NCBI RefSeq assembly: GCF_001898315.1
Contig: NZ_MKTQ01000014.1
Location: 124,001-188,000, forward strand
DNA length: 64,000 nt
From: Microbacterium sp. 70-16
Lineage (GTDB): Bacteria > Actinomycetota > Actinomycetes > Actinomycetales > Microbacteriaceae
Direction: 5' to 3'
A program made the translations under genes and the position numbers. Shown in pieces: positions 28,743 through 37,496 of the stretch (position 1 is its first letter; every line of letters begins with the position of its first letter). The notes under the pieces were generated by a model. That model had not been told where the DNA came from. It searched no databases and worked only from the letters and a program-made list of their open reading frames with translations.

Positions 28743-30296
28743 TCAGGCGGCGACGAGCCCGCGCTGACGGTTGCGGTGCACGAGTCGGTGCCCGATCCAC
28801 GCCGTGATCGCGATAAGCCCCACGATCGCCGTACCGAAGATCCAGGGCAGCAGCGCCGGCACCAGGCTCGACGTGCCCGCCTTCAGCGTGTCGGTGCCCG
28901 CGGCGATCTCGGCGTTGCCGTCGGCGAGGCGCGAGGCGCCCGCGGCGAGCGTCCCCGATCCATCGAACAGCCGGGCCGAGCCGTCCGACAGCGTCGTCGC
29001 GCCGGCGGAGAGGTCGTTCAATCCGGTCGCGAGGCTGCCCGCGCCGTCGGACAGCTGCTGCGTGCCGTCGGCGAGCGAGGTCGCACCCGCCGACAGGCTG
29101 CCGGCGCCGACCGCGAGGTTCTGCGCGCCCGAGCTGAGTGCGAGGGCCCCCGTCGACAGCGTCTGCGTGCCGGATGCCAGCGAACCGGCACCGGCCGCGA
29201 GCTGGCCCGTGCCGCCGGCAAGCTGCGCGGCGCCCGCGTTGAGCTTGTCGAGGCCTGCGGCGAGTTCCTGCGCCTTCGCTGCGAGATACGGCGCGCCCTT
29301 CTGCGCGTCGGCGAGGGCCACGGTACCCGGCCAGGCGTTGGCGGCATCGCCGTTGATGATGGCGGAGATCCCGCCGGTCACCTGCGCAGCGCCGCCGGCG
29401 ACCTGCGCCGCCCCGCCCGCGGCGTCGCGCAGGCCGGCGGCAAGCGCCGGAGCGGCCGCTGCCTGCGGTGCCATCGCGGCGACCTGCTGGTTCAGCCCGG
29501 CGGCGAGCGCCGAGATCGTCGCCCAGTCGGCGTTCGCGGGGTCGGCGGCGCCCGCCGCGACGAGTGTGGCGAGCGTGCTCGCGTTGCCCTGGGCGCTGGT
29601 CGCGTTGGCGGTGATCGCGGCGCCGTTGTCGGCGAGCGCGGTGACCTCAGCGCTGACCTTGCTGCCCAGCAGTGCCGAGAAGCCCTCCGCCTTCTGCTGG
29701 AAGGTCTCAGCTCCGCTCAACACGGCACGACTGTACGTGTCGGCACCGACGACGCCGCGGGCGAGCGTCGAAGCGCCCTCGGCCAGCTGCGTGCCGCCGG
29801 TCGCGGCGGTCTGCGCTCCGGCGGAGAGGTCGCGTGCGCCTCCCGCGGCGCTCTGTGCGCCGGCGGAGAGCTGGGCGGCACCGGCAGCGGCGGATGCCGC
29901 GCCGTCGCGCACCTTGGCCGCACCGGTCGCGGCCGAATCGGCGCCGGCGGCCAGCGTGCCGGCCCCGGTCGCGAGCGAGGCGGCACCCGCCGCGGCGCTG
30001 GTGGCACCGTCGGACAAGGTGCTCGCGCCGTCGGCGGCAGCGGTGGCGCCGGCATCCAGCTTCTCGGCACCGGCCGAGAGGTCGGATGCGCCGTCCGAGA
30101 GCGTCTGCGCGCCCGCGGCGAGCTCGTCCGAGCCCGATGAGGCTTGTGCGGCGCCGGCGCTCAGCTCTGCGGCGCCGGCGTCGAGCTTCGCGGCGGTGAT
30201 CAGGTACAGGGTCGTCATCGTGGCCAGCAGCAGGCCGAGCACGATGACGGTGACGCGCATACCCATGCCATGGGTGTGTGTGCCGGTTCTCGTCAT
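28743..30296 (-). CDS. membrane-anchored heptad-repeat protein (YhgE/Pip-like)
   Basis: A 517-residue protein with an N-terminal membrane segment (VTVIVLGLLLATMTTLYLI, residues ~15-33), about 430 residues of Ala/Gly/Ser/Leu-rich 7-residue repeats of the type xxLSAGA, and a C-terminal membrane segment (PALLPWIFGTAIVGLIAITAW) with a basic tail. The repeats should form a long coiled coil outside the membrane, anchored at both ends. YhgE/Pip proteins share such repeats but have more C-terminal spans, so this is a reduced relative. A break in the periodicity near residues 170-290 holds a more ordinary sequence. The role may be envelope organisation or phage interaction; this is uncertain. Confidence 0.75.
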   Translation of the reverse strand: MTRTGTHTHGMGMRVTVIVLGLLLATMTTLYLITAAKLDAGAAELSAGAAQASSGSDELAAGAQTLSDGASDLSAGAEKLDAGATAAADGASTLSDGATSAAAGAASLATGAGTLAAGADSAATGAAKVRDGAASAAAGAAQLSAGAQSAAGGARDLSAGAQTAATGGTQLAEGASTLARGVVGADTYSRAVLSGAETFQQKAEGFSALLGSKVSAEVTALADNGAAITANATSAQGNASTLATLVAAGAADPANADWATISALAAGLNQQVAAMAPQAAAAPALAAGLRDAAGGAAQVAGGAAQVTGGISAIINGDAANAWPGTVALADAQKGAPYLAAKAQELAAGLDKLNAGAAQLAGGTGQLAAGAGSLASGTQTLSTGALALSSGAQNLAVGAGSLSAGATSLADGTQQLSDGAGSLATGLNDLSAGATTLSDGSARLFDGSGTLAAGASRLADGNAEIAAGTDTLKAGTSSLVPALLPWIFGTAIVGLIAITAWIGHRLVHRNRQRGLVAA

Positions 30297-30456
30297 TGAG
30301 GACTCCGTTGTCTCGCGCCTGCATCGTCGCAGGCGTGGTGTGGGTGCTCTGTCGGGAGAGCGACATGACGCTAACAGCCTGACCGGGCAGATTTCGGCAA
30401 CCTTGTGCGCATCTGCCGTGTGGAACCAAGTGCCACGAATGCTGACGCCCAGTCCC

Positions 30457-30473
30457 TTGTAGATCTGCTACAA
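30457..30473. promoter_or_regulatory. inverted repeat upstream of the fru operon
   Basis: TTGTAG and CTACAA form a perfect inverted repeat around ATCTG. It lies in the 283-base divergent region between the heptad-repeat gene and fruR and may be an operator for either promoter. Confidence 0.4.
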
Positions 30474-30510
30474 AGCGCTCCCGAATGTCGCTTGTCGCGA
30501 CTCGACGTGT

Positions 30511-30524
30511 CTGTCGATCGACAG
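30511..30524. promoter_or_regulatory. 14-base palindrome, candidate FruR operator
   Basis: CTGTCGATCGACAG is a perfect palindrome 56 bases before the fruR start and just upstream of a TATTGT -10-like box. Position fits autoregulation by the DeoR-type FruR. Confidence 0.45.
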
Positions 30525-30579
30525 GCTTGTGCCGATCTGTGTATGTGTTGTATTGTGTGGATATCCAAGGAGGGTCCAC

Positions 30580-31362
30580 ATGTACGCAACGGAGCGACAG
30601 CAGCTCATCGAGCACCTCGTCGCGACAGAAGGCCGTGTGGTCGTCGTAGAACTCGCACGCCGCTTCGGCGTCACGACCGAGACCGTCCGCCGCGACCTCG
30701 ACCAGCTCGAGTCGGCGGGAGCCGTGCGCCGCGTGCACGGGGGAGCGGTTGCGCGTACGCGCGTGAGCACCGCCGAGGCATCCCTGGCCGAACGGACTCT
30801 GCGCAGCAGTGACGCGAAGCTCGCGATCGCCGCGCGTGCCCTCGATGCGATGCCGGCGGCGTTCGAAGGCTCCGTCTACATCGACGCGGGCACGACGACC
30901 GCTGCCATCGCGCACCTGCTGGCGCAGCGCCCCGCCGGAGCCCACCCCCTGGAAGTCGTGACCCACTCGATGACCGTCGCCCACCTTCTCGCGGGCGCCC
31001 CAGCCCTGAGCCTCACCGCGATCGGCGGACGCGTGCGCGGACTGACCGCGGCCGCGGTGGGGGCGCAGACCGTCGACACCGTCTCGCGTCTGCGTCCGGA
31101 CATCGCCTTCATCGGCACGAACGGCCTGTCGACGGGCTTCGGACTCAGCACACCCGATCCGGATGAAGCCGCCGTCAAGCGCGCGATCATCCGCGCCGCG
31201 CGGCGCACGTTCGTCGTCGCAGACGCCGAGAAGTTCGACGCCGAGCTGCTCGTCTCGTTCGGCGACCTGGCGGACATCGACGTGTTCGTCACGGACGCCG
31301 CCCCGCCGAGGGAATTGTCCGAAGCCTTGCAGGCTGCAGATGCGGAGGTCTGGATCGCATGA
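30580..31362 (+). CDS. fruR: DeoR-family regulator of the fructose operon
   Basis: A 260-residue DeoR repressor. The helix-turn-helix is VVVVELARRFGVTTETVRRDLDQLESAGAV split over residues 19-48, followed by the family motif VRRVHGGAV. The C-terminal effector domain has YIDAGTTTAAIAHLL, FIGTNGLS and FVVADAEKF. AAGGAGGG precedes the ATG at 30580; an earlier in-frame start has no ribosome site. It overlaps fruK by 4 bases. Such repressors usually release DNA on binding fructose 1-phosphate, the substrate of FruK. Confidence 0.9.
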   Translation: MYATERQQLIEHLVATEGRVVVVELARRFGVTTETVRRDLDQLESAGAVRRVHGGAVARTRVSTAEASLAERTLRSSDAKLAIAARALDAMPAAFEGSVYIDAGTTTAAIAHLLAQRPAGAHPLEVVTHSMTVAHLLAGAPALSLTAIGGRVRGLTAAAVGAQTVDTVSRLRPDIAFIGTNGLSTGFGLSTPDPDEAAVKRAIIRAARRTFVVADAEKFDAELLVSFGDLADIDVFVTDAAPPRELSEALQAADAEVWIA

Positions 31363-32303
31363 TCGTCACACTCACTGCCAACCCGTCGCTCGATCGTGCG
31401 GTGACCCTTGCCGAGCCGCTGCGGCCCGGTGAAGTGCAGACCGCGCAGTCGGTGCGGGAGGATGCCGGGGGCAAGGGCATCAACGTCACCCGGGTGCTGC
31501 TCGGCTCGGGGCAGGACAGCGTGGCCGTGCTGCCGCTCGATGCCGACGACCAGTTCGCCGTCGTGCTGCGGGCAGCAGGCGTGCCCCTGCGGCCCGTCGC
31601 CGCGCACGGCGCGGCCCGGGCCAACCTCACGATCGCCGACCCGTCGGGCGTGACCACCAAGATCAACCTCCCGGGCGTCACCCGCTCGCGCGAGGACGGC
31701 GATGCGCTCATCGCAGCCGTCGCCGCCGCCGCGGCGGGTGCGCGCTGGCTCGTACTTGCTGGATCGCTGCCGCCGGGCCTGCCCGACGACTTCTATGTCG
31801 ACGTCATCCGCGCCGTGCGCGCGAACGCCGACGCGCCCCGCATCGCGGTCGACACCTCCGGCGCGGCGCTGCGCGCCGTGGTCGCAGCCGGTGCCCCTGA
31901 CCTGATCAAGCCCAACGATGACGAGCTCGTGGAGCTCACCGGAGCACCGCTCGATGCCAGCATCCCGCTGCCGCAGGCCGTCGCCGCGGCGGGCCGGGCG
32001 CTCGTGCCCGATCGCGTGGGTGCCGCTTTCGTCACGCTCGGCGGTGCCGGTGCCGTGCTGGTCACGCCCGACGGCGCGTGGCAGGGGACTCCGCCGCCCA
32101 CGCGCGTGCGCAGCACGGTCGGCGCGGGCGACAGCTCGCTGGCAGGCTTCCTCCTGGCGGAGGCATCCGGCGGCGAACCCGAGGAGTGCCTGCGCAGCGG
32201 CATCCGCTACGGCTCCGCGGCAGCCGCCCTCCCCGGAACCCAAGCTCCCACCCCGGCAGATCTGCTCCCCGGCGACGTGCCGGTGAGCGCTCTCACCCAC
32301 TGA
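31359..32303 (+). CDS. fruK: 1-phosphofructokinase
   Basis: A 314-residue PfkB-family kinase phosphorylating fructose 1-phosphate to fructose 1,6-bisphosphate. TLTANPSLDRAV starts the protein, GGKGINVTRVL binds substrate, and the PfkB signature with the catalytic Asp is STVGAGDSSLAGFL near residues 250-263. It is translationally coupled to fruR (ATGA). The PTS gene follows, so uptake and the next glycolytic step are produced together. Confidence 0.94.
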   Translation: MIVTLTANPSLDRAVTLAEPLRPGEVQTAQSVREDAGGKGINVTRVLLGSGQDSVAVLPLDADDQFAVVLRAAGVPLRPVAAHGAARANLTIADPSGVTTKINLPGVTRSREDGDALIAAVAAAAAGARWLVLAGSLPPGLPDDFYVDVIRAVRANADAPRIAVDTSGAALRAVVAAGAPDLIKPNDDELVELTGAPLDASIPLPQAVAAAGRALVPDRVGAAFVTLGGAGAVLVTPDGAWQGTPPPTRVRSTVGAGDSSLAGFLLAEASGGEPEECLRSGIRYGSAAAALPGTQAPTPADLLPGDVPVSALTH

Positions 32304-32332
32304 CAATCCCAACCCGACCACTGGAGGTCACC

Positions 32333-34405
32333 GTGTCCGAGATCATCACGCCGGCGCTCGTCAGCCTTGACGAGTCGCTCGGCACCGACAAGCGGGCGGT
32401 CATCGACGCCCTCGCGGCGCGTGTTGCCGCAACCGGTCGCGCGAGCGACGGCGCGGCGCTGTCCGCGGATGCCTGGAAGCGCGAGCAGACCGATGAGACC
32501 GGGCTGCCCGGCGGCATCGCGATCCCGCACGCGAAGAGCCCCGCGGTCAACGAGGCCACGCTTGCCTTCGCGCGCCTCGCGCCGGGCGTCGACTTCGGCG
32601 CCGGTGACGGCCCCGCCGACCTCGTCTTCCTGATCGCCGCGCCCGACACCGCCGCCGAAGAGCACCTCGCCGTGCTGTCGCGCCTGGCCCGCGCGTTCAT
32701 GCGCGACGAGTTCACGGCGGGTCTGCGCAGCGCCGCGACGCCGCAGGATGTCGTCGACCTCGTGCAGCACGCCGTCAGCGATGCGCCCGCACCCGCCGCA
32801 AAGCCTGCGGCCGCGCCGGCCGCAGCGCCCGCGCCCGCAGCCGCCGTCGCGCCGGGACTGACCGTCGACGGGCGCCCCGCACGCATCGTCGCCGTCACGG
32901 CCTGTGCGACGGGTATCGCCCACACGTTCATGGCGGCCGACGCGCTGACCGCAGCGGGTCAGAAGGACGGCATCGACCTCACGGTCGAGCCGCAGGGCTC
33001 GTCGGGCTACAAGGCGATTCCGCAGCAGGTCATCGACGATGCGGATGCCGTGATCTTCGCCGTCGACGTCGACGTCCGCGGCGAGCAGCGCTTCGCCGGC
33101 AAGCCCGTCGTGCGCGTACCCGTCAAGAAGGGCATCGAAGAGCCCTCGCACCTGATCGCCGAGGCGATCGCCGCCGTGGGCAACCCGGCGGCCGCGCGCG
33201 TCAGCGCGTCGGCGGGCGAGGCCTCGACCGCGCAGGCGGCACCGACCTCACTCGGCGGCAGCGTCAAGCGGGCGCTGCTGACCGGTGTCAGCTACATGAT
33301 CCCGTTCGTCGCCGGCGGTGGTCTGCTGATCGCCCTCGGATTCCTGCTCGGCGGCTACAACGTCACCGACAACGCGGGTGACGTCGTCCTGCACAACGCC
33401 CTGTGGAACCTGCCCACGACCGACATCACCTCGCCGCTCGGCCCGCTCGGCCAATACCTCGGCTCGGTCGCGTTCATCATCGGAAGCACCTCGATGGGCT
33501 TCCTGATCCCCGCCCTCGCCGGTTACATCGCGTTCGGCATCGCCGACCGCCCGGGCATCGCACCCGGTTTCGTCGCCGGTGCCATCGCGGGCCTCATGGG
33601 CGCGGGCTTCATCGGCGGCATCGTCGGTGGTCTGCTCGCCGGCCTCGCCGCGTGGTGGCTGAACCAGCTGAACGTGGCGCGCTGGCTGCGCGGACTGATG
33701 CCGGTCGTGATCATTCCGCTGCTGGCATCCATCTTCGCCTCGGGCCTGATGCTGCTCGTCCTGGGCGGCCCGATCGCGTGGCTCATGACCGCGCTGAGCG
33801 ACTGGCTGGGCGGCCTCACCGGCGCCGGCGTCGTGATCCTCGGCGTCATCCTCGGCCTCATGATGTGCTTCGACCTCGGTGGCCCGATCAACAAGGTCGC
33901 CTACGGCTTCGCGACCGCGGGCCTGTCCGCGGGGCTCGCCGGCGACGACCGCTACCTGCAGATCATGGCAGCCGTCATGGCGGCCGGCATGGTGCCGCCG
34001 CTCGCGATGGCGCTGGCATCCACGGTCCTCGCACGTGGCCTGTTCACCGAGCCTGAGCGCGAGAACGGCATGGCCGCGTGGCTGCTCGGTGCCGCCTTCA
34101 TCTCGGAGGGCGCGATCCCGTTCGCCGCCGCTGACGTGTTCCGCGTCATCCCCGCGATGATGCTCGGCGGCGCCGTCACCGGAGGCCTGTCGATGGCCTT
34201 CGCCGTGACCGCGAAGGCTCCGCACGGCGGCGTCTTCGTGTTCTTCGCGATCGACAACTTCTGGCTGTGGCTCATCGCGATCGCCGCCGGCACCGTCGTC
34301 GCCGCATTCTCGGTCGTCGCGCTCAAGCGCTTCGCGCACCGGCGCGGGGCCGAGCCGGTTACCTCTGGCGCCGACGGAGTTCCGCAGGCCGTCGCGACCG
34401 CCTAG
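32333..34405 (+). CDS. fruA: fructose-specific PTS transporter, EIIABC fusion
   Basis: A 690-residue transporter that imports and phosphorylates fructose. Domain order is EIIA (active His H66 in GIAIPHAKSP), an Ala/Pro-rich linker (about 151-174), EIIB (active Cys C191 in AVTACATGIAHTFMAA), then the membrane EIIC from about residue 265. EIIC has ten or so hydrophobic segments, with GGPINKVAYGFATAG near its substrate site. The GTG at 32333 follows GGAGGT. Phosphate comes from HPr, encoded next. Confidence 0.95.
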   Translation: MSEIITPALVSLDESLGTDKRAVIDALAARVAATGRASDGAALSADAWKREQTDETGLPGGIAIPHAKSPAVNEATLAFARLAPGVDFGAGDGPADLVFLIAAPDTAAEEHLAVLSRLARAFMRDEFTAGLRSAATPQDVVDLVQHAVSDAPAPAAKPAAAPAAAPAPAAAVAPGLTVDGRPARIVAVTACATGIAHTFMAADALTAAGQKDGIDLTVEPQGSSGYKAIPQQVIDDADAVIFAVDVDVRGEQRFAGKPVVRVPVKKGIEEPSHLIAEAIAAVGNPAAARVSASAGEASTAQAAPTSLGGSVKRALLTGVSYMIPFVAGGGLLIALGFLLGGYNVTDNAGDVVLHNALWNLPTTDITSPLGPLGQYLGSVAFIIGSTSMGFLIPALAGYIAFGIADRPGIAPGFVAGAIAGLMGAGFIGGIVGGLLAGLAAWWLNQLNVARWLRGLMPVVIIPLLASIFASGLMLLVLGGPIAWLMTALSDWLGGLTGAGVVILGVILGLMMCFDLGGPINKVAYGFATAGLSAGLAGDDRYLQIMAAVMAAGMVPPLAMALASTVLARGLFTEPERENGMAAWLLGAAFISEGAIPFAAADVFRVIPAMMLGGAVTGGLSMAFAVTAKAPHGGVFVFFAIDNFWLWLIAIAAGTVVAAFSVVALKRFAHRRGAEPVTSGADGVPQAVATA

Positions 34406-34445
34406 TCTCGAAGACAACCCTCGACCAACGATCCAGGAGGAATCC

Positions 34446-34718
34446 ATGGCAGAACGTACCGCCACCGTCGCGAGCAGCTCGGGTCTGCACGCCCGCCCCG
34501 CGAAGCTCTTCGTGCAGGCCGTGCAGGCGACCGGTGTGCCCGTGACCATCGCCGTCGAGGGCGGTGCCGACCTCAACGCCGGCAGCATCCTCAGCCTGAT
34601 GGGCCTGGGTGCCACGCAGGGCACCGTCGTCACGCTCAAGGCGGAGGGCGACGGAGCAGAGGCAGCACTGGACTCGCTCGTCGCGTTCCTCGAGACGGAC
34701 CACGACGCCGAGGCCTGA
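34446..34718 (+). CDS. ptsH: phosphocarrier protein HPr
   Basis: A 90-residue HPr. The phosphorylated His is H15 in SSGLHARPAKLF, and a serine corresponding to the regulatory Ser46 is S47 in LNAGSILSLMGLG. AGGAGG precedes the ATG. It is the general energy-coupling protein of the PTS. Its place in the fructose operon suggests fructose-inducible supply; enzyme I is not in the window. Confidence 0.95.
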   Translation: MAERTATVASSSGLHARPAKLFVQAVQATGVPVTIAVEGGADLNAGSILSLMGLGATQGTVVTLKAEGDGAEAALDSLVAFLETDHDAEA

Positions 34719-34730
34719 GCCCGGACCACC

Positions 34731-34776
34731 GACGGATGCCGCGGAGTCCCCGACCGGGGAGTCCGCGGCATCCGTC
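34731..34776. terminator. long terminator between ptsH and the convergent MBL-fold gene
   Basis: A 21-base-pair stem with one G-G mismatch (arms beginning GACGGATGCCGCGG and ending CCGCGGCATCCGTC) around the loop GACC is followed by ATTTC. The arms contain the recurrent GGATGCC/GGCATCC word. Confidence 0.8.
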
Positions 34777-34789
34777 ATTTCAGCTGCGG

Positions 34790-35422
34790 TCAGACCTCGA
34801 CGGCGTCGCCGGGATCGAGCGTCACGAACTCGCCGCCGCCCTGCTCAGCGGCCCACGCGAGGCGTGCTCGATGCATGTCGAGGCCGATGCGCGAGAGGGT
34901 CATGTCGTGCGTCGCGAACGCGCGGTGCGGCCGCGCCGCGAGCACGAAGTCCATCGCCTCGCCGATCTTCAGCCAGGGGGCGCCGACGGGAGCCGCGAGC
35001 ATCGCGATCGGCGCGTCGCCGGGCAGCGAGTACGAGTCGCCGGGGTAGTAGAAGGTGTCGTTGACCAGCACGCCGACGTTCTGCACGACCGGGATCGACT
35101 CGTGGATGACGTTGTGCGTGCCGCCGTGGAAGGTGAGCGTGAACGGCCCGGCGGTCACGGTGTCGCCGGGGGAGACGACCGTGACGTCGGCACCCGCCGC
35201 CGCAACGCCGGCCGTGCCGTACATCGGGACATCGGGCACCTGCGCGCGGATGTGTGCGAGCTGCTGCGGCGTCCAGTGGTCGGCGTGCTCGTGCGTGATG
35301 ACGACGGCGACCAGGCCGTGCAGATCCTCGAGGGGCAGCGTGAAACCGCCGGGATCGATGATCAGCTGGCGGTCCTCCAGCTCCAGTCGCAGGCAGGCGT
35401 GCTCGTGCTTCGTGATGCGCAT
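34790..35422 (-). CDS. metallo-beta-lactamase-fold hydrolase (UlaG-like)
   Basis: A 210-residue MBL-fold protein. The metal motif is THEHADHW (H-x-H-x-D-H), with a further His in FHGGTHNVIHES and an Asp in YYPGDSYSLPGD. Short UlaG-like members include lactonases, phosphodiesterases and many uncharacterised enzymes. The start MRITKHEHAC at 35422 is chosen because the longer reading frame extends into the tRNA-Glu promoter region and lacks homology-like sequence. The substrate is unknown. Confidence 0.85.
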   Translation of the reverse strand: MRITKHEHACLRLELEDRQLIIDPGGFTLPLEDLHGLVAVVITHEHADHWTPQQLAHIRAQVPDVPMYGTAGVAAAGADVTVVSPGDTVTAGPFTLTFHGGTHNVIHESIPVVQNVGVLVNDTFYYPGDSYSLPGDAPIAMLAAPVGAPWLKIGEAMDFVLAARPHRAFATHDMTLSRIGLDMHRARLAWAAEQGGGEFVTLDPGDAVEV

Positions 35423-35513
35423 GAAGACAGTCAACGCGTGCCGCGGCGCTGCGGCAAGCCCACCGGCGCGTTGCGTCTGGGTGTCGCATCTGGGCGGGGT
35501 TCGCGCCTCGATT

Positions 35514-35542
35514 TTGCGAGGGCCCGCCAGACATGGCATAAT
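35514..35542 (+). promoter_or_regulatory. promoter of tRNA-Glu
   Basis: TTGCGA (35514-35519) and CATAAT (35537-35542) are 17 bases apart. The predicted start near 35549 leaves a 23-base leader before the tRNA. Confidence 0.6.
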
Positions 35543-35571
35543 CGAACGGTTGCTTACGCAGCGAAAAGTAC

Positions 35572-35647
35572 GGCCCCATCGTATAGCGGCCTAGTACGCC
35601 GCCCTCTCACGGCGGTAACGCGGGTTCGAATCCCGCTGGGGTCACCA
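35572..35647 (+). tRNA. tRNA-Glu (anticodon CTC), CCA encoded
   Basis: Acceptor arms GGCCCCA and TGGGGTC pair with one G-U. The anticodon arm is CCGCC-CTCTCAC-GGCGG, giving anticodon CTC for GAG codons, and the T arm is GCGGG/CCCGC with TTCGAAT. The discriminator A is at 35644 and CCA at 35645-35647. Confidence 0.97.
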
Positions 35648-35650
35648 CAT

Positions 35651-35684
35651 GCAGAAAGCCCGTCCGCACGGACGGGCTTTCTGC
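35651..35684 (+). terminator. intrinsic terminator of tRNA-Glu
   Basis: GCAGAAAGCCCGTCCG and CGGACGGGCTTTCTGC form a perfect 16-base-pair stem around CA, with a T-run in the 3' arm. It starts 3 bases after the tRNA CCA. Confidence 0.88.
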
Positions 35685-35696
35685 ATTCCTCCGGGC

Positions 35697-36812
35697 TCAG
35701 CCCTCTGCGGACTGCTCGCCGGCGCGCCGCGCGCGGCGGCTGCGGATGCCGCGGCGCACCGCCCAGAACACGAGCCACGCGATCGCCAGTACCGCGACCC
35801 AGGGGAGCAGGAATCCGATCGCGACGACCAGACCGTTGAGCGTCGCGATCAGCCCGTTCCACCCCGCGGCGATGCCGTCACCGAAACCCGCGGGGTCGGC
35901 TGCGACGGCGGGGGCGGCGACCGTGAGCGACACCGTGAGCGTCGACATCCCGACCTGGTTGTCGAGCCAGGTGAGCTGCTGACGCAACGAGTCGAGCTCG
36001 GACTGCCGCTGCGCGAGTTCCGACTCGGCCGCGATGAGATCCGCTGTCGACGTCGCCTGACCCATGAGCTCGGTCAAACGTGCGACGGATGCCTCGAGGG
36101 CTGTCACCCGCGCGCGCAGATCGACAGCCTCCGTCGTGACGTCCTGCCGGCTGACTTGGCTCGCCATGACCTCGCCGACCGTCGCGAGCTGCGCGATCGC
36201 CGCGTCGAGGTGATCGGCCGGCACGCGCACCGTGATCCACGCGCCGGAGTACGCGGGGGAGATCTCCGGTGAGTCGCCCGCTGTCGTGTCGACGGCTGTG
36301 CCGTCGATGCTCATCGACTCGACGTAGCCGCCCGCGGCGGTCGCCGCGTCGCCGATCTGCTGGGCCGCTGCCGCGGCATCCTCGACCTGCACCGTCGCGC
36401 TGGCCGTCGCGATGATCTCGCGGTTGCCCGTGGCGAGCGCGTCTTCGGAGCCCGTCGCGGCACCGGCGTCCGCACCCGCAATACCCGCACCGTCCATCGA
36501 CGAGGCCGAGCCGTCCATCGGCATGCCGGCTGCGGGCGCCACTTCGGAGACGTACGCCTCCTCGGCCCGGGACCCGCTCGATCCGCTGCCGAGGTTCAGC
36601 TGCGGGGCGATGAGGGCGGCGACCGCGACGAACGCCGCCGCGCCCGCCACGCCCATCCAGATGCGCCCGCGCCGAGTGGCACGTGCACGCGCACGCTCGG
36701 CGTCAGCGCGGGCATCCCGTCGCTCCTGCGAGATGCGCGCGAACAGCGTCGTCTCGATCTCGTCGACGCGCTCGTCCGACAGCTCGGGCAGTGTGATGTC
36801 GTGAGTGTTCAT
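35697..36812 (-). CDS. DUF4349 membrane protein, possible anti-sigma partner
   Basis: A 371-residue protein. An N-terminal cytosolic segment (~50 residues, helical, very basic near 35-50) leads to a membrane segment (WMGVAGAAAFVAVAALIAP). The extracytoplasmic DUF4349 domain includes REIIATASATVQVED, a coiled coil (LIAAESELAQRQSELDSLRQ) and a C-terminal membrane segment (AIGFLLPWVAVLAIAWLVFW). Its start overlaps the sigma-factor stop by 4 bases. An N-terminal cytosolic helix coupled to an outside sensor, paired with a sigma gene, is the layout of anti-sigma factors; DUF4349 itself is not a proven anti-sigma domain, so that role is inferred. Confidence 0.8.
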   Translation of the reverse strand: MNTHDITLPELSDERVDEIETTLFARISQERRDARADAERARARATRRGRIWMGVAGAAAFVAVAALIAPQLNLGSGSSGSRAEEAYVSEVAPAAGMPMDGSASSMDGAGIAGADAGAATGSEDALATGNREIIATASATVQVEDAAAAAQQIGDAATAAGGYVESMSIDGTAVDTTAGDSPEISPAYSGAWITVRVPADHLDAAIAQLATVGEVMASQVSRQDVTTEAVDLRARVTALEASVARLTELMGQATSTADLIAAESELAQRQSELDSLRQQLTWLDNQVGMSTLTVSLTVAAPAVAADPAGFGDGIAAGWNGLIATLNGLVVAIGFLLPWVAVLAIAWLVFWAVRRGIRSRRARRAGEQSAEG

Positions 36813-37384
36813 GTCCCCTCCGGTTCGATCGAGTTCCGCAACTGCGTGCGGATGCGGGACAGACGATTGCGGACGACCCCGTGCGAGACCCCCAGCTCAT
36901 CGGCGGCGGCCTGGTAGGCGTAGCCTTCGGCAGCGCACAGGTGGAAGATCCTCTGGTCGAGCGGGCTGAGCGTGCCCACCTCGGCGATGACGCGCTCGAC
37001 GAGCGCGGCGTCGATGACCTGCTTCTCGACGTCCACGACCGCAGGGATCGTCTCATCGACGCCGGCCGCGGTGTGCACCCGATCGCGCTGCTGCCGGCGG
37101 ATGCGGTTCGCGCTCTGAAAGCGGCAGATGGTCGCGAGCCACGGCAGCAGGGAGTCGCCGGCCAGTTCCAGCCCGGGCAGCTTCCGCCACGCGGCCAGGA
37201 ACGTCTCCTGCGTCACGTCCTCGGCGTCGGCGCTCGTCCCGACCAGCGAGTGCGCGAGCCAGTACACCGGTCGCACGTAGGCGCGGTACAGCGCGCGGAA
37301 GGCGCTCTCGCTCCCGCTCGCGGCGGCCGCGACGAGGTCGGCGTCGGTGTGCGACGTCGCGGCGCGGTCAGGCTCGGGGGTCAT
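36809..37384 (-). CDS. ECF-type RNA polymerase sigma factor
   Basis: A 191-residue sigma-70 family protein of ECF size. Region 2 is FRALYRAYVRPVYWLAHSLVG with DAEDVTQETFLAAWRKLP, and region 4 is LSPLDQRIFHLCAAEGYAYQAAADELGVSHG spread over the last third, ending in RNRLSRIRTQLRN. GAGGAG precedes the ATG at 37384. The adjacent overlapping DUF4349 membrane protein probably controls it in response to an envelope signal. The regulon is unknown. Confidence 0.9.
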   Translation of the reverse strand: MTPEPDRAATSHTDADLVAAAASGSESAFRALYRAYVRPVYWLAHSLVGTSADAEDVTQETFLAAWRKLPGLELAGDSLLPWLATICRFQSANRIRRQQRDRVHTAAGVDETIPAVVDVEKQVIDAALVERVIAEVGTLSPLDQRIFHLCAAEGYAYQAAADELGVSHGVVRNRLSRIRTQLRNSIEPEGT

Positions 37385-37482
37385 GGGTCTCCTCGTCTGT
37401 TCCCACTCTGTCAGTGTCGGCAGGTGCGCACACGTCTCGGATCGGCATCGATTCGGCGGCCTTTTCCACGGCGGCATCCCTG

Positions 37483-37488
37483 TATCCT
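37483..37488 (+). promoter_or_regulatory. -10 box of the riboswitch-terC transcript
   Basis: TATCCT at 37483-37488 predicts a start near 37495, two bases before the first paired base of the riboswitch, which is where an aptamer transcript should begin. Confidence 0.5.
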
Positions 37489-37496
37489 TGAGCGAG

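Noticed and set aside
28771..30462. Plus-strand 563-codon frame opposite the heptad-repeat protein
   Set aside because: Its apparent Pro/Ala/Ser repeats are the complement of the heptad repeats. There is no start signal.
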